Virus record (IMG/VR): IMGVR_UViG_3300032046_000226
Span: 1-23,358 of that record
DNA: 23,358 bases
Direction: 5' to 3' (one strand)
From: a virus
The notes beneath the pieces are model-generated. The model was not told the DNA's origin and ran no database searches. It worked only from the letters and a program-made list of their open reading frames with translations. A program made the position numbers and the translations under genes. Numbering within the stretch: position 1 is the first letter of the stretch; each line of letters begins with the position of its first letter. Below, one piece after another: positions 12,762-19,499 of this stretch.

Positions 12762-14552
12762 ATGGTAACCGTACGCGAATCCACAATCAAGCTGGAGGTA
12801 GCTATCAGCTACCAGTGGGCGCTAGACGCCCATGCCGCAATCATGCGGCGCATTGACAATTGCCGCAGGGCTATCCGACTGTGGCTGGGGACCCGCAGGG
12901 ATAACGCGCGGGCGAACGTGAAACAGTTCCGACTCATTATGCACACGCAGGCGGAAGTATGGCGCACAAGTCTCGCCGCGTCCCTCTTGGGGGTCCGCCC
13001 TTCCGACATCGGCACTTTGCGCGCGATTCTTGCGAACCCCGAGGCGTTCGCGCCTGCGGGTGCGGCGAAAGAGCCCTGGGAGATGACCGCGGCTGAGTTT
13101 GTCTCCAGACCCATTTCGGATCACGTCTACGAACTACTCAAAAAGGAGTTCTTCGGGAGCGATCAATATCGGATCAGCGAACTTGATAAGACTACAGAAG
13201 GCAGGGCTCAACTCCATCGCGTCTTGATTGAACGTGAATTAAACCAGGGCAGGACCCTTCTCCCCGAGGTGCTTGGCGACTACCCCGACCTTGCGGCGAA
13301 CTATGGGAAGGTCGCGCCGACCCCCGAGCCGACCGCGCCGAAAGGCAAGACAACGCGGCGCATTACCAGAGTTCGGGCCGATGGTGACATGAGCGTGCCC
13401 AATCGACTAGGCGCGGAGATTGCCTGCGACCTAAAGGAGTTACGAGCGGCAGTCGAGCAGGTCAAGCGGGCCATTGCCTCACGCACGAGCCTGCCGATCC
13501 TCGGGCATATTCTGCTGACGCCAGAGGATTCCCGCCTTCGACTGACAGCAACCGACCTGGAAATCGGCATGGAAACGAGTATTCTTGCGAACGTGGATTC
13601 CAAACTGGCAAGGGCGATTGCCGTGCCTGCTGGCGCGTTCCTTGACGCGCTAAACACGCGGAATACCGGTGACGGCGCTGTACGACTGACAACAGGCCGG
13701 GTGGACAAGCAAGCGGCAGTCGAGGTCAAGATCGGCACAGGCGCAATCAAGATCATGACGCTGCCTGCTGAGGAGTTCCCCATGCTTGCCGAACTGCAAA
13801 ATGCAACCGAGTGGCAGGCGGTCCCCGATCTTCTTGACGCAGTTTACCGCGTCAAGTTCGCCGCTTCCGCTGACGAGTCCAGGCGAATACTGACAGGGGT
13901 ACTACTCGCAGGGAACAGGCTCGCCGCAACTGACACTTTCCGCATTCCGGTCTGTGCCGTGCCGTACGAGTTCCCCGGTTCCGGCGTTGTAGTCCCCGCG
14001 CGGGCATTCGACATGCTCACCAAAGCGACCGCGAAGCTGGACAGGTCCGGTATGCAGATGAGGGTATCCGACACGCAGGCAGAGTTCCGGGTTGGCGATC
14101 TGACGTTTCGTTGCCGACTGATCGAAGGCGGATTCCCCAACTTCGACAAGGTGATACCCGATCACTCCGACTGGCAGATACAGGTGGATCGCGACCAATT
14201 GGATTCCGCACTTGCCGACGTGTCTGTCGTTGCGAAAGAGAATTCCTACCGCACGCGCTTCGACCTGACCGGCACTCGAAAACTCAGAGTTTCGGCTCAG
14301 TCCGGCAATCTGGGCAAGGCGGAAGCGGAAGTGGCTGTGCAGGCGCACTTCGGCAAGAACATTCCATGCGACAGCCAACGCAGCAGTGTCCACATGGTCT
14401 TCAACAACCGCTTCATACTGGAGGCCCTATACGCGGCGGCGGGAGCCGACATGATCACCATTGCTGGCACGGGCCAGGTATCGCCAGTAGTCATTACGGC
14501 GCAGGATCGGCCCGGCTGGCAGTGCGTCCTGATGCCGATGCAACTCGACTAA
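12762..14552 (+). CDS. dnaN: DNA polymerase III beta sliding clamp with N-terminal extension
   Basis: 596 aa from the ATG at 12762 (AAAGGAGG 13 nt upstream; a TTG at 12750 is too close). Residues about 222-596 are a full three-domain DnaN: SLPILGHILL, LTATDLEIGMETS, LPAEEFPML, VVPARAFDML, FRCRLIEGGFPNFDKVIP and the terminal VLMPMQL, matching E. coli TLPILGNLLL, FTSKLVDGRFPDY and VVMPMRL. Clamps ring DNA and tether polymerase. Usual length is near 370, so about 220 extra residues precede it: a helical Arg-rich part (10-80), PWEMTAAEF (about 105-113), and GRTLLPEVLGDYPDL (about 163-177), motifs I associate with large polyvalent phage proteins. No ribosome site precedes the internal Met at residue 210, so the fusion appears genuine. 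Confidence 0.9.
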   Translation: MVTVRESTIKLEVAISYQWALDAHAAIMRRIDNCRRAIRLWLGTRRDNARANVKQFRLIMHTQAEVWRTSLAASLLGVRPSDIGTLRAILANPEAFAPAGAAKEPWEMTAAEFVSRPISDHVYELLKKEFFGSDQYRISELDKTTEGRAQLHRVLIERELNQGRTLLPEVLGDYPDLAANYGKVAPTPEPTAPKGKTTRRITRVRADGDMSVPNRLGAEIACDLKELRAAVEQVKRAIASRTSLPILGHILLTPEDSRLRLTATDLEIGMETSILANVDSKLARAIAVPAGAFLDALNTRNTGDGAVRLTTGRVDKQAAVEVKIGTGAIKIMTLPAEEFPMLAELQNATEWQAVPDLLDAVYRVKFAASADESRRILTGVLLAGNRLAATDTFRIPVCAVPYEFPGSGVVVPARAFDMLTKATAKLDRSGMQMRVSDTQAEFRVGDLTFRCRLIEGGFPNFDKVIPDHSDWQIQVDRDQLDSALADVSVVAKENSYRTRFDLTGTRKLRVSAQSGNLGKAEAEVAVQAHFGKNIPCDSQRSSVHMVFNNRFILEALYAAAGADMITIAGTGQVSPVVITAQDRPGWQCVLMPMQLD

Positions 14553-14582
14553 GCGGTACGACCGCAAATCCAGAGAAGGAGG
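14553..14582 (+). promoter_or_regulatory. Hairpin-ribosome-site leader (copy 5, minimal)
   Basis: Directly after the clamp stop: GCGGT-ACG-ACCGC (14553-14565), 8 nt, AGAAGGAGG (14574-14582), ATG at 14591. Only the second stem of the full element is present, so that stem and the ribosome site form its core. Confidence 0.65.
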
Positions 14583-14590
14583 CAGGAACG

Positions 14591-14818
14591 ATGAACAGCA
14601 TCAGTGTACAGCGGATCGAGGATAAAGCCCGCGACCTCGTGCGAGAAGAGGCAGAGAAACACGTCACGTCACTTAGCGATAGAGAGGCAAACCTGCACCG
14701 AGGCCGAGCAGAAGGAGCAATGAAACTGCTCGACTTCATCGGCATGAGCGACTACGCCAACCACTGCCTCATGGAGCTATGGGGCGAGATACTCGCCGAC
14801 TCCATGCCGACCGGCTGA
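14591..14818 (+). CDS. Helical small hypothetical protein (75 aa)
   Basis: ATG 8 nt after AGAAGGAGG. Highly charged helices: RIEDKARDLVREEAEKHV, LSDREANLHRGRAEGAMKLLDF, then MSDYANHCLMELWGEIL. Likely an all-helical dimer. Lies just after the clamp; a link to replication is possible but unsupported. Confidence 0.65.
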   Translation: MNSISVQRIEDKARDLVREEAEKHVTSLSDREANLHRGRAEGAMKLLDFIGMSDYANHCLMELWGEILADSMPTG

Positions 14819-14827
14819 CCCTCCACC

Positions 14828-14887
14828 CCTGCCCTCCGGCCAGTGGAGGGCAGGAGTGGGCGATCAGCGCCGATTACGAGAAGGAGG
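14828..14887 (+). promoter_or_regulatory. Hairpin-ribosome-site leader (copy 6)
   Basis: CCTGCCCTCC (14828-14837) pairs with GGAGGGCAGG (14845-14854), 7-nt loop. Second stem GGCG-ATCAG-CGCC (14859-14871). AGAAGGAGG at 14879-14887, 7 nt on, then ATG at 14896 (an ATG at 14890 is only 2 nt from it). Confidence 0.65.
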
Positions 14888-14895
14888 ATATGAGA

Positions 14896-15120
14896 ATGCA
14901 ACTAACCGCCTTACAGCGATTCGTCGCTGACCACTGCATAGGGAAAGGGTTCGATTCCTGCGTGCCATGCAGGTGCTATGCCGGACCACTTTTCCGCTGC
15001 CAGCACCCCGAGCACCCGAAGTTCGCTCAACGCCGCCACGCCCGCCTTCGCGAGCAGTTGAAGCAGACGCAGACACACGAGCAGAAGGAGGAATCCAATG
15101 CCGATCATACCATCCGTTAA
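14896..15120 (+). CDS. Cys/His-rich small protein (74 aa)
   Basis: ATG 8 nt after AGAAGGAGG. SCVPCRCYAGPLFRCQHPEH (residues about 21-41) could bind zinc, followed by a basic helix (KFAQRRHARLREQLKQ) and KEESNADHTIR. Overlaps the next gene by 23 nt; the codons for KEESN contain that gene's ribosome site. No family recognised. Confidence 0.65.
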   Translation: MQLTALQRFVADHCIGKGFDSCVPCRCYAGPLFRCQHPEHPKFAQRRHARLREQLKQTQTHEQKEESNADHTIR

Positions 15121-15343
15121 AATCCAGTGTGACGTGCCGAAGCGTTGGCTGGGGCTCGCCGATCACTGCGACGGGCGGCTCGACATGATCGTTCCGTACA
15201 CGACGAAAGCCGACCTTGCCCGGCACGCCCGCCACGACTGCGGCTGGGTAACAGTCAACGGGCTCTGGATATGCCCGGACTGCCAGGAGAAGATAGGGTT
15301 GTCGGAGATACGGCGAATAGCCAAGGAGGAATCCAATGCCTGA
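15098..15343 (+). CDS. Zinc-binding-like small protein (81 aa)
   Basis: ATG 7 nt after AAGGAGG inside the previous gene. Begins MPIIPSVKIQCDVPKRW; the second half has HARHDCGWVTVNGLWICPDC, a His/Cys set ending in CPDC that suggests a zinc-ribbon-like fold. Ends in KEESNA. The junction AAGGAGGAATCCAATGCC at its start (15086-15103) is repeated exactly at its end (15324-15341). Confidence 0.65.
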   Translation: MPIIPSVKIQCDVPKRWLGLADHCDGRLDMIVPYTTKADLARHARHDCGWVTVNGLWICPDCQEKIGLSEIRRIAKEESNA

Positions 15344-15584
15344 GAAGATCGAAACCTACAGAACCGAGGACGGCAGGCTCGTCGCCGTCCCGGCGAGTGA
15401 CACGAGCGGCGAGATCGTCGAGGAGCTGGTAGCGGCGCTGGAGGGACTACTGAGCATCACCTATCCGCCTATTGGCCAAGACGAAAATGGCTGCCTCAAG
15501 CGGGGAGCTGATCGGCCTGAGACAATACGCGCCCGCGCCGTGCTCGTGAAGGCGAAGAGGGAGGAGGTGAAAGACAATGGCTGA
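15336..15584 (+). CDS. Small hypothetical protein (82 aa)
   Basis: ATG 7 nt after AAGGAGG, overlapping the previous gene by 8 nt. Begins MPEKIETYRTEDGRLVAVPASD, then EIVEELVAALEGLLSITYPP and a basic helix ending REEVKDNG. The last codons carry the next ribosome site (GAGGAGGTGA). No family recognised. Confidence 0.65.
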   Translation: MPEKIETYRTEDGRLVAVPASDTSGEIVEELVAALEGLLSITYPPIGQDENGCLKRGADRPETIRARAVLVKAKREEVKDNG

Positions 15585-15759
15585 GCAAACCGTACGAGTC
15601 CAGCTCATGATCACCCCCGAGCTCGAGCAGGGGATTGAGGAGATCATCCCGATCCTCGCCGAACGGGAGGGGTGCAGCCAGCGCGAGATCACGAAGCGTC
15701 GCATCCACGAAGATGCCTTGCGGCTCTACATCAAAGTCATCAAAGGGGGCAAGATATAA
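15577..15759 (+). CDS. Small protein, possible ribbon-helix-helix regulator
   Basis: 60 aa; ATG 7 nt after GAGGAGGTGA, overlapping the previous gene by 8 nt. VRVQLMITPELEQGIEEII could be a DNA-binding strand plus helix and HEDALRLYIKVIKG a second helix, the size and order of MetJ/Arc repressors. The middle (REGCSQREITKRR) is longer than usual, so this is only a suggestion. Last gene before the terminator. Confidence 0.55.
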   Translation: MAEQTVRVQLMITPELEQGIEEIIPILAEREGCSQREITKRRIHEDALRLYIKVIKGGKI

Positions 15760-15766
15760 GTGTTGA

Positions 15767-15798
15767 GCCCCCGGCATCTTTTGCCGGGGGCTTTCTTT
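15767..15798 (+). terminator. Intrinsic terminator of the rightward operon
   Basis: GCCCCCGGCA (15767-15776), loop TCTTT, TGCCGGGGGC (15782-15791), then TTTCTTT (15792-15798). A perfect 10-bp GC-rich stem with a U-tract, 7 nt after the last plus-strand stop and directly against the convergent gene end. Confidence 0.92.
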
Positions 15799-16250
15799 CA
15801 CCTGAACAGTAGTTCCCCAAGTCCGTCCCACCCCATATCCTCTTTGACCACGGTGCGCAGTCCGAGCCCCTCCTTGCGCATAACACAGCGGCGAACGCGC
15901 CTGATGATGGCGCGCGCGCGCTCCTCAGTGAAAGCTCGCTCCTTCCACGACCCGCCGTTCAAGTAGGGTTCATTAGGCCAGTGCTTCACGATGTCGGCGA
16001 TGGATACGTCTTTATCGCAGGACTCCTCGAAGACGCCCTGCTCAAAGTCGTTGACGTTGCCGGAGGCGTAGGCAAAGCGAATGTCGAGCCAGAGCAAGGC
16101 CGCCAGGGGGGTCCGATCCGACCACTGGCCCTCAACGTATCCGCGCCGCGAGTGACGTTCGGCTGCCCACCTGCGGTATGCGAGATCAGCCGAGAGTGCG
16201 TCAAGGGCGTCGCCGCCCCCGATACCCGCACCAAAAGTCCGCCTTGACAC
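15798..16250 (-). CDS. Hypothetical protein (150 aa)
   Basis: GTG at 16250 with AGGAGAGG 4 nt upstream is preferred; the frame is open to 16304. Residues: basic start (MSRRTFGAGIGGGD), DALDALSADLAYRRWAAERH, WSDRTPLAALLWLDIRF, DIVKHWPNEPYL, and a C-terminal helical RARAIIRRVRRCVMRKEGLGLR. The mix of helices and basic end suggests a nucleic-acid-binding protein or regulator. Last gene of the right-hand leftward block, facing the terminator at its 3' end. Not recognised. Confidence 0.65.
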   Translation of the reverse strand: MSRRTFGAGIGGGDALDALSADLAYRRWAAERHSRRGYVEGQWSDRTPLAALLWLDIRFAYASGNVNDFEQGVFEESCDKDVSIADIVKHWPNEPYLNGGSWKERAFTEERARAIIRRVRRCVMRKEGLGLRTVVKEDMGWDGLGELLFR

Positions 16251-16369
16251 CGCGCCTCTCCTGATGGTAGAATCTATGTGCCGGTGGACAAAATTCGGCT
16301 TCATGCCGTGTGATCGCGTCTCGATCCTATATCCCCGGCACTTGGCAAGGTGTCTGATTGGTTCTACCA

Positions 16370-16381
16370 GAGAGCGCTCTC
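16370..16381. promoter_or_regulatory. Perfect 12-bp palindrome GAGAGCGCTCTC
   Basis: In the 145-nt gap 16251-16395 between two minus-strand genes. A smaller inverted repeat GATCG/CGATC lies near 16310-16325. Could be an operator for the gene at 15798-16250. Nothing else is seen in this gap. Confidence 0.4.
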
Positions 16382-16395
16382 GGCGACGGGGGCGC

Positions 16396-16536
16396 TTATC
16401 CCACTATGCCCTCCCCCGAGTGCCATAGACGCCCGCATCTCGGACACCCGAAGTAACCGTTGTCGCCGCCGACCATTGGCAGCCGACAATACTTACAGAT
16501 CAGACTGATCGTAACGACCACTTGCCAGACGTTCAT
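16396..16536 (-). CDS. Small zinc-ribbon protein (46 aa)
   Basis: The ATG at 16536 overlaps the previous stop (ATGA), so translation is probably coupled; there is no strong ribosome site. Sequence MNVWQVVVTISLICKYC, then GYFGCPRCGRLWHSGEG: two C-x(2)-C knuckles 13 residues apart (Cys14/17 and Cys31/34), a compact zinc ribbon. Very short, but the pattern is clear. Confidence 0.65.
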   Translation of the reverse strand: MNVWQVVVTISLICKYCRLPMVGGDNGYFGCPRCGRLWHSGEGIVG

Positions 16537-16745
16537 TTCAGCCACTTTCGAGCTTCTCTCAGCCGGGCGCGTTTGCGTTCGTCCTTGATCGCTACCACCT
16601 TCCTCTGCCCGTCGACCTCGGCGATCAGGCGCTCTATCAACTCCGCCTTGCGTCTGATCTCCGGCATCGCAAAAAGGTTCTCGGCGGCAACCAACCAGGT
16701 TCGTATTTCGCTCAATTCCTCTGCGGTGATCGGTTCGTCAGCCAT
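16533..16745 (-). CDS. Helical small hypothetical protein (70 aa)
   Basis: ATG at 16745 with GGGAGG 9 nt upstream, overlapping the upstream stop by 8 nt. Begins MADEPITAEELSEIRTWL, then KAELIERLIAEVDGQRK and a basic helical end (KDERKRARLREARKWLK). Its start resembles that of the upstream gene (MSDEPLSEQELEAMITGL) and the two start junctions share GACGAACCG, so part duplication is likely. Phages often have such AEELxxI-type small proteins. Confidence 0.65.
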   Translation of the reverse strand: MADEPITAEELSEIRTWLVAAENLFAMPEIRRKAELIERLIAEVDGQRKVVAIKDERKRARLREARKWLK

Positions 16746-16965
16746 TCGGGTGCGCCTCCCTCACCAGCCGCCTTAACCGCTTAACCTCAGTAATCAGGCA
16801 AGCGCGCACGGGATGGCTGCACCGCGACGCATGCTCACCACGAGGCCAGCCACACTCGGCACAACCGAGGTATTGCTCATCTCGGGCAGAATCGTGGCAG
16901 TCAACCGGTTTAAGTCCGGTAATCATCGCCTCCAACTCCTGCTCTGAGAGCGGTTCGTCAGACAT
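16738..16965 (-). CDS. Small Cys/His-rich protein (75 aa)
   Basis: ATG at 16965 with GGGAGGAG upstream, overlapping the previous stop by 8 nt; the open frame to 17106 is rejected because it lies within the upstream gene. Begins MSDEPLSEQELEAMITGLK; the middle has GCAECGWPRGEHASRCSHP, a C-x(2)-C...H...C-x-H metal-binding candidate; ends with helix TEVKRLRRLVREAH. Confidence 0.65.
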   Translation of the reverse strand: MSDEPLSEQELEAMITGLKPVDCHDSARDEQYLGCAECGWPRGEHASRCSHPVRACLITEVKRLRRLVREAHPNG

Positions 16966-17275
16966 TGTGAGTCTCCTCCCATTCGGCTTCAGCCAGGGCG
17001 TAGGCCAGAGCGGGCGCACATGGTCGGTTGCATTGCACGTTGGGGCGGACCCGTTCACGGTCATAAATACAGCTATCGCAGAAGTCATAGACCTGAATGA
17101 GTGCAAGAGTCGTATCTGTCAACCATTCCAAGGCCCTCTCCGCGATCCACTTCTCCCCTTCCAGCACCGCGATCCGCGCCTCCTTGGCGGCGAGTTGGAC
17201 CAGGAGCTCGTCACACGCATCAACGGCCCGCTGACGGAACTCACTCGAATGGCGTAGAACATTATCCTTAGTCAC
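16958..17275 (-). CDS. Coiled-coil and Cys-rich protein (105 aa)
   Basis: GTG at 17275 overlaps the end of the upstream gene; GGAGAGGGGG lies 7 nt ahead. Residues 10-50 form a helical, coiled-coil-like segment (AVDACDELLVQLAAKEARI, AVLEGEKWIAERALEWL). Residues 65-90 carry DFCDSCIYDRERVRP and VQCNRPCAP: four Cys in C-x(2)-C...C-x(3)-C, a metal-binding candidate. Family unknown. Confidence 0.65.
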   Translation of the reverse strand: MTKDNVLRHSSEFRQRAVDACDELLVQLAAKEARIAVLEGEKWIAERALEWLTDTTLALIQVYDFCDSCIYDRERVRPNVQCNRPCAPALAYALAEAEWEETHNV

Positions 17276-17663
17276 TTTCGGCCCCCTCTCCGAGCGCGGT
17301 GCGCAGGGCTTCTTCGGCTGTATCGTACCAGGCGCACGGCTTCCCTGGCAGCGCCTCAACGGCGAACCGGCCTTCGTTAAGCCCGTGCGCAACCCCCCCG
17401 CGAATCAGAGTCGTGCCAGGCGGCATATCTTCGAGCGACAGCCTTCGCAACTCGCCGTCCGACTCCTGGCCGCAGGCCGCGCGGATTGAGTCAAACATCG
17501 GCATGATCGCGGGGGCCGAGTACACCCTTCCCGAATAGTCGGATAGCGGCTTGTCGCAGACCTGAAAGATTCCCTGACCTCGGCTTGTGGTCCACCTCAA
17601 CTTGCCGCCACAGACTGGACAAGCCGAGAGTGACATTGGCAACTTCGTCAGATCAATGCTCAT
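17268..17663 (-). CDS. Zinc-ribbon hypothetical protein (131 aa)
   Basis: ATG at 17663 with AGGAG 7 nt upstream, overlapping the radical SAM stop (ATGA). Near the N-terminus ACPVCGGKLRW, then QVCDKPL: three Cys of a possible treble ribbon. The C-terminal half has LSLEDMPPGTTLIRGGVAHG and GKPCAWYDTAEEALRTAL, a beta-rich then helical domain. Not recognised. Confidence 0.65.
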   Translation of the reverse strand: MSIDLTKLPMSLSACPVCGGKLRWTTSRGQGIFQVCDKPLSDYSGRVYSAPAIMPMFDSIRAACGQESDGELRRLSLEDMPPGTTLIRGGVAHGLNEGRFAVEALPGKPCAWYDTAEEALRTALGEGAESD

Positions 17664-18496
17664 CGGATTCTCCTTTCCTTCGCGGCGTCTATCGCCGCGT
17701 CGAGCGAGTGAAATGGGAACGCTATAGGATCGGCCTTCGCGGCTCGTATCAAGTCGCGCTTGAAGTAGGCGACCTTGCCCAACCGCTCACACAGACACCG
17801 CGCGATACCGAGGAACCACTGCCAGTCAATCGCCCTCACTCGCGCCTCTTTCTCGGGTGACGGCCAGTCCCAGTTTCCGAGGTGGTTCGAGCAGCCGACA
17901 GCGAATACATCGCAGTATGGGGCCGCGCGCTCAATGAGTTCCAGCGTAAAGTCGGGGTTAATGACGGGCTCGAAGGAGGCCCAGGTGAGGTAGCCACTCT
18001 CATGGAACCTGTATAGGTTGCCCAGCCGCACGTGCGCCGATATAGTACCCCGCTCCCACACGTCTCTACTAGCTACATCGCGCGTCGTCAGCGTCTCACC
18101 GAATTCAGCGAATCCTTGCTTCCCTGGCAGACTGAACTCCGATATGGACTGCTTTGTAAGAAGCCGCACCCGATTGCCCGAAAGATAGATCAACTCTAGG
18201 GCATGGCGCAGAAGATCATAATCCTCCTGCACATGGACCTCGCACGGGTCCCCGATGAAGCTCATGAAGATCGGGTCTTCCTGTTTGCCGATCTTCGCCA
18301 GGTCGCGCTCCAGCCGAGAGATCAGGTCCTTCTTGACCGGCCCGGGGATGTGGTAGTCTTCGCGCGTCTTGTGTAAGGTCAGTGGCGCGCTACAGTAGCG
18401 GCACTCGCCCCGGCAGGTCGTACGAAGGTTCAGCGCATACCCCCGGCTGTATTCCGCCGCAGCGGCGGTCGGCTTGTATAGAACATCAAGTGTCAT
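17660..18496 (-). CDS. Radical SAM protein, SplB-like (COG1533-type)
   Basis: 278 aa; ATG at 18496 after AAGGAG, overlapping the upstream stop as ATGA. TTCRGECRYCSAP holds the CxxxCxxC motif (Cys28, Cys32, Cys35) that binds the 4Fe-4S cluster and SAM. Further typical blocks: FMSFIGDPCEV (about 89-99), RVRLLTKQS (about 121-129) and WASFEPVINPDF. The layout is that of spore photoproduct lyase-like enzymes, many of which are phage-borne with unknown substrate. It may repair or modify DNA. Neighbouring ORFans give no firm clue. Confidence 0.85.
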   Translation of the reverse strand: MTLDVLYKPTAAAAEYSRGYALNLRTTCRGECRYCSAPLTLHKTREDYHIPGPVKKDLISRLERDLAKIGKQEDPIFMSFIGDPCEVHVQEDYDLLRHALELIYLSGNRVRLLTKQSISEFSLPGKQGFAEFGETLTTRDVASRDVWERGTISAHVRLGNLYRFHESGYLTWASFEPVINPDFTLELIERAAPYCDVFAVGCSNHLGNWDWPSPEKEARVRAIDWQWFLGIARCLCERLGKVAYFKRDLIRAAKADPIAFPFHSLDAAIDAAKERRIR

Positions 18497-18798
18497 TTCT
18501 GCTCCTTCCCGACCTCGGCCTTGGCCCAATCCAATACCTCCTGCCGATGTTTATCCGACCAGCCCGGCAGCCCAGACGCCAGACCGGCAAGAATGCGCGC
18601 AACCCTCTCCCAGTCGCCGATCTCTTCTTTGACCGCAGCGATCAGGCTCGCGCGCCGCGCCTCCAGGCAGGAGTCCTTACACAAGTGAATGCACGACGAC
18701 CCATAGGCCCTCTCTTCAGGGCCGGTATAGCAGGCCGCTCTTTCCACACAGAGGCACCGGCAACCATCGAGCATCTGACTAAGCACCACGTTCATCAT
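18493..18798 (-). CDS. Cys-rich hypothetical protein (101 aa)
   Basis: Tandem ATGs at 18798/18795 follow GGAGGG at about 10 nt. Residues 10-50: DGCRCLCVERAACYTG and SSCIHLCKDSCLEARR, seven Cys and a His, likely metal-binding. The C-terminal half is helical (IAAVKEEIGDWERVARIL, HRQEVLDWAKAEVGKEQK). Immediately precedes the radical SAM gene with overlap, so it could be a partner protein. Function unknown. Confidence 0.65.
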   Translation of the reverse strand: MMNVVLSQMLDGCRCLCVERAACYTGPEERAYGSSCIHLCKDSCLEARRASLIAAVKEEIGDWERVARILAGLASGLPGWSDKHRQEVLDWAKAEVGKEQK

Positions 18799-18831
18799 CG
18801 AATCGTCCCTCCATGCCAATCCGCGAAGTTC

Positions 18832-19371
18832 TCAAGGCGCATGAGTCTCCATTTTGAAGCACAACTGCGCGGCATCAGGAAAGTTCAGTGCGGCGAATTC
18901 TCCATGAAACCTCAGTGCCGCTCTGTCGTACGCTCGCGCTGCTTGTTCTTGAAGATAGAAGCATCCCAAGTAATACTCTTTGCCCTTGGAGGTAATGACG
19001 GCTCGCCATGGTTTTCTACATCCCCGGTGGCTCTTGGATACACCGAGGTACCGACTCAGACCCCAAGTCGAGTGGCGACCGCACTGGTTCTCTTGGTGTG
19101 TGCAGACCCGTAGGTTGCGCCTGCGGTTATCGAGTCCGTTGCCGTTGATGTGATGGACATCCATGCCCTGGGGAGCACCCATAATTTCCCGGTGCATCAA
19201 GACGTTCATATATCCCGGCTTACAGTTCTTATAGCCGACGGCATATAAGTTTCGCCGCAACCTGCCCCCGCGACTACTACGGGTAACGTGCCATTTGCGC
19301 TTCATGACTTCCTCATAGTCGGCATCATCTACCAGCGCCACCTCGCCCTGCGTCAGAGTTATTTCTTTCAT
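18832..19371 (-). CDS. HNH homing endonuclease with AP2 domain
   Basis: 179 aa from the ATG at 19371, giving the usual beginning MKEITLTQGEVALVDDADYE. HNH core: LMHREIMGAPQGMDVHHINGN with His73, His74 and Asn78, then LDNRRRNLRVCTHQEN. AP2-like DNA-binding domain at about 106-166: SRYLGVSKSHRGCRKPWRA, GCFYLQEQAARAYDRAALRF, ALNFP. HNH-AP2 enzymes are selfish elements that cut and spread between phage genomes. Freestanding here, with its own extended -10 promoter candidate and inverted repeat upstream. The frame is open to 19503, where an ATG overlaps the nuclease stop; that longer form is less likely. Confidence 0.9.
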   Translation of the reverse strand: MKEITLTQGEVALVDDADYEEVMKRKWHVTRSSRGGRLRRNLYAVGYKNCKPGYMNVLMHREIMGAPQGMDVHHINGNGLDNRRRNLRVCTHQENQCGRHSTWGLSRYLGVSKSHRGCRKPWRAVITSKGKEYYLGCFYLQEQAARAYDRAALRFHGEFAALNFPDAAQLCFKMETHAP

Positions 19372-19415
19372 AACATCCCCCAAACGAAAAGCGCCCGACT
19401 CAGGAACCGGCTGTT

Positions 19416-19485
19416 GTCTACGCAGCAGGCCCGAATCGAGCGCCGTTGTAGTATACCATGTCTCCGGTGATCCTGCTGCGTAGAC
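19416..19485 (-). promoter_or_regulatory. 14-bp inverted repeat with extended -10 element
   Basis: GTCTACGCAGCAGG (19416-19429) and CCTGCTGCGTAGAC (19472-19485) are perfect arms around 42 nt. Inside, on the minus strand, TGGTATACT (19450-19458) is an extended -10 match; no clear -35. This 128-nt gap upstream of the homing endonuclease has no other gene. It could be the endonuclease promoter with operator arms, or a mark of insertion. Confidence 0.55.
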
Positions 19486-19499
19486 ACTTTCATGATACC

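Noticed and set aside
16738-17106. Longer form of the Cys/His-rich protein starting at 17106
   Set aside because: The added part overlaps the upstream gene and has shadow composition; the ATG at 16965 has a strong ribosome site.
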